Below are positions 62,342 through 64,000 of a stretch of 64,000 bases of DNA, in pieces. The DNA lies in the NCBI GenBank assembly GCA_963277665.1, contig OY728165.1:1150192050-1150256049 (forward strand), in the 5' to 3' direction. The notes under the pieces were generated by a model. It ran no database searches. It was not told where the DNA came from and was given only the letters and a program-made list of their open reading frames with translations. The DNA is from Viscum album. Its lineage: Eukaryota; Streptophyta; Magnoliopsida; Santalales; Viscaceae. A program made the position numbers and the translations under genes. Numbering within the stretch: position 1 is the first letter of the stretch; each line of letters begins with the position of its first letter.

Positions 62342-64000
62342 AGAGTCAGTCAAGAACAGGTTCATAACTATGGTACATACTACACACTAGGTTTGAAACT
62401 ACAAGATGTTATAATTTATAAATTCACAAATATTTAAAAACTTTCATGAAAGATTTAAATATATTGTAATTTTTATTGAACTAGGATAAAAATAAGGTTT
62501 CATGGATTAAATAATATGGTTTCATGATTTAGAATCATATATTGGATTTCCATGATTATTTGGTTACACATTATAGTTAGAATTGACAAAAATATGAATT
62601 TTGGTTTTAGTCAACCACATGAACCAGATGGAACTCGGTTTACAATTTATATGATAGAATATTTTCTAATGAGAATACATAAGGGATGGTTATTAGAGTG
62701 AAGGATATTACGGTTATAAAAAATAATATATCATGGAACATTATTTAAAAATATTTCATTAAACAACTCTCATACTCATCAAATAATAGAATGATATAGT
62801 TCATTGAGGGTTCAGGTAGTGGAAATTGTGGAAAAATGAATTTTCATTTCCCTATAAATCAAAATTGAGGAAAGAAGCACTCTAGGTAATGCATCAAAGT
62901 AATTATAAAAATTTTTATGTATAGAATACAAATATGATATTCTTAAGGAAAAACAAATGTTTAGCTAACATAATAGATGGGGATATTAGCATCCATAATT
63001 TATTATAAATATAGAAACTATTAGAATAATGAAAATAATTTTACCAAATAGAAAGATCATAAAGATAATCAACTAGGTTGTAAGAGTAATGGTCTTCTAT
63101 TTAATATAGGTAGAGTCCAAGTGACAAGTGAAATGACATAATTATTATGTAATATGATTATGAATCCTAGTTATGGGATTAAGGATGATGTGGAATAATT
63201 GAATTGTTTGTATATTATAATTAAATAATATGATGTACATTACAAATTTTTAGTAAAAAAATTATTAATGATTTTAATTAATATATTAAATGGTAATGAA
63301 CGCCTAGATGTGTGATTCAAGGGAATTTTGATATTTTGATAATTCTAAGGTAACCAATAATATATTACTGATGTTAATAAAATTGTTTTTTTCTTGCATA
63401 AAGAGATAATTGAAATGTATAAAGTAAATTAGATTGAATTGATGCCCTTATAACTGATTAATGATTTTTTTGAAAAGTGTCATATGTTATCATGCATTGA
63501 GTATAATACATTTTTTTATTTATGTAAGATATCCAATAGTCTATGTTTTATATTTCGAATGAGGTAGAATTAACTTTTTAAACATGGTACTATAGTATTT
63601 TATGTTATTACCATTCTTCAATAGAATACTTGCTGATCATATTAACATGTTTTTTATGTGATAATATAGATTCAATTTATGATATATGGGGGAGTAATGT
63701 TAAATTTATTATGATAAACTTAGTGACCATACTTATATGTTTTTTAATTTTGGAAGGGTTATAAGGAAAACCATTTATGAAATGGTTTATGTTTAACCTT
63801 GAATGGGGTTTTAGGGATAAATTTAATATTTTGACTTATTAATATTTATCCATATTTGATAACCTATTCTATGAATATTTTTTTAATGATAAAAAAATAC
63901 AAAAAAAAATGAATTATTATTATATTTTTGGACATTATGATCAACTAGTTCATTAAGAATAAAAAATTCACATTTATTCCTTGCAGTAAGAGATAATGTG
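62342..64000 (+). other. Start of internal region of element B, no gene recognised
   Basis: AT-rich, with no open frame longer than about 60 codons and no Gag motif that I can align. By position it should be leader and decayed gag of B, continuing past the window edge. Confidence 0.4.

Noticed and set aside
1..64000. CRISPR arrays, bacterial operons or host plant genes
   Set aside because: No regular short repeat-spacer arrays and no operon-like gene runs. No exon-like conserved protein segments outside retroelement pol and gag.

Overview
The window looks like plant nuclear heterochromatin. It is AT-rich, I recognise no host gene, and almost everything identifiable belongs to chromodomain-bearing Ty3/gypsy LTR retrotransposons (Tekay/Del-like). 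The diagnostic marks are LTRs starting with TGTAACGCCCC or close variants, a primer-binding site resembling TTGGTATCAGAG, a polypurine tract in front of the 3' LTR, and gag, protease, reverse transcriptase (RT), RNase H, integrase and chromodomain remnants in Ty3 order. The species cannot be told from this sequence.

Layout. 1-9427: a young element on the minus strand, cut by the left window edge, with 4.2-kb LTRs that are almost identical. It carries only a 177-residue zinc-knuckle gag ORF and no pol (a TR-GAG-like non-autonomous element). It interrupts the integrase C-terminus of an older plus-strand element E, whose chromodomain (to 9788) and 3' LTR (from 9829) follow. 12.7-14.05 kb: nothing recognisable. 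14.06-14.51 kb: a second plus-strand integrase/chromodomain remnant, followed by an LTR (E-prime, 14570-17523, resuming at 39163-40467). 17524-39162: element D (minus), inserted in that LTR. 23601-34894: element F (minus, different family, LTRs with GC-rich islands), inserted inside the protease sequence of D. 40468-44084: decayed AT-rich DNA. 44085-46812: fragment of a minus-strand LTR (A), interrupted by a plus-strand LTR (B, 46813-48823, resuming at 59313-62329), which is interrupted by element C (minus, 48824-59312). 62341-64000: start of the internal region of B, heavily decayed.

How the parts relate. The elements are nested: F in D in the E-prime LTR; C in B in A; the gag-only element in E. 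All pol regions carry stops and frameshifts, so no element here can move by itself. The gag-only element has the least diverged LTRs and must have been copied recently using proteins from elsewhere. The clearest unexplained structure is a set of three hairpins, about 200 bp apart, inside the long LTRs. They share a conserved 22-nt loop (GAGACGGTA...TACGTACG) but have different, internally complementary stems. The set recurs in at least four LTRs in both orientations and lies downstream of the LTR TATA box, so it should be transcribed. A compact tRNA-like foldback cassette with A and B boxes (3702-3820) and a 142-bp palindrome-rich insertion in the 5' LTR of C (58321-58462) are the other notable small elements.

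Limits: all alignments were made by eye. Boundaries of old elements are approximate, and domain calls come from short recognisable motifs.
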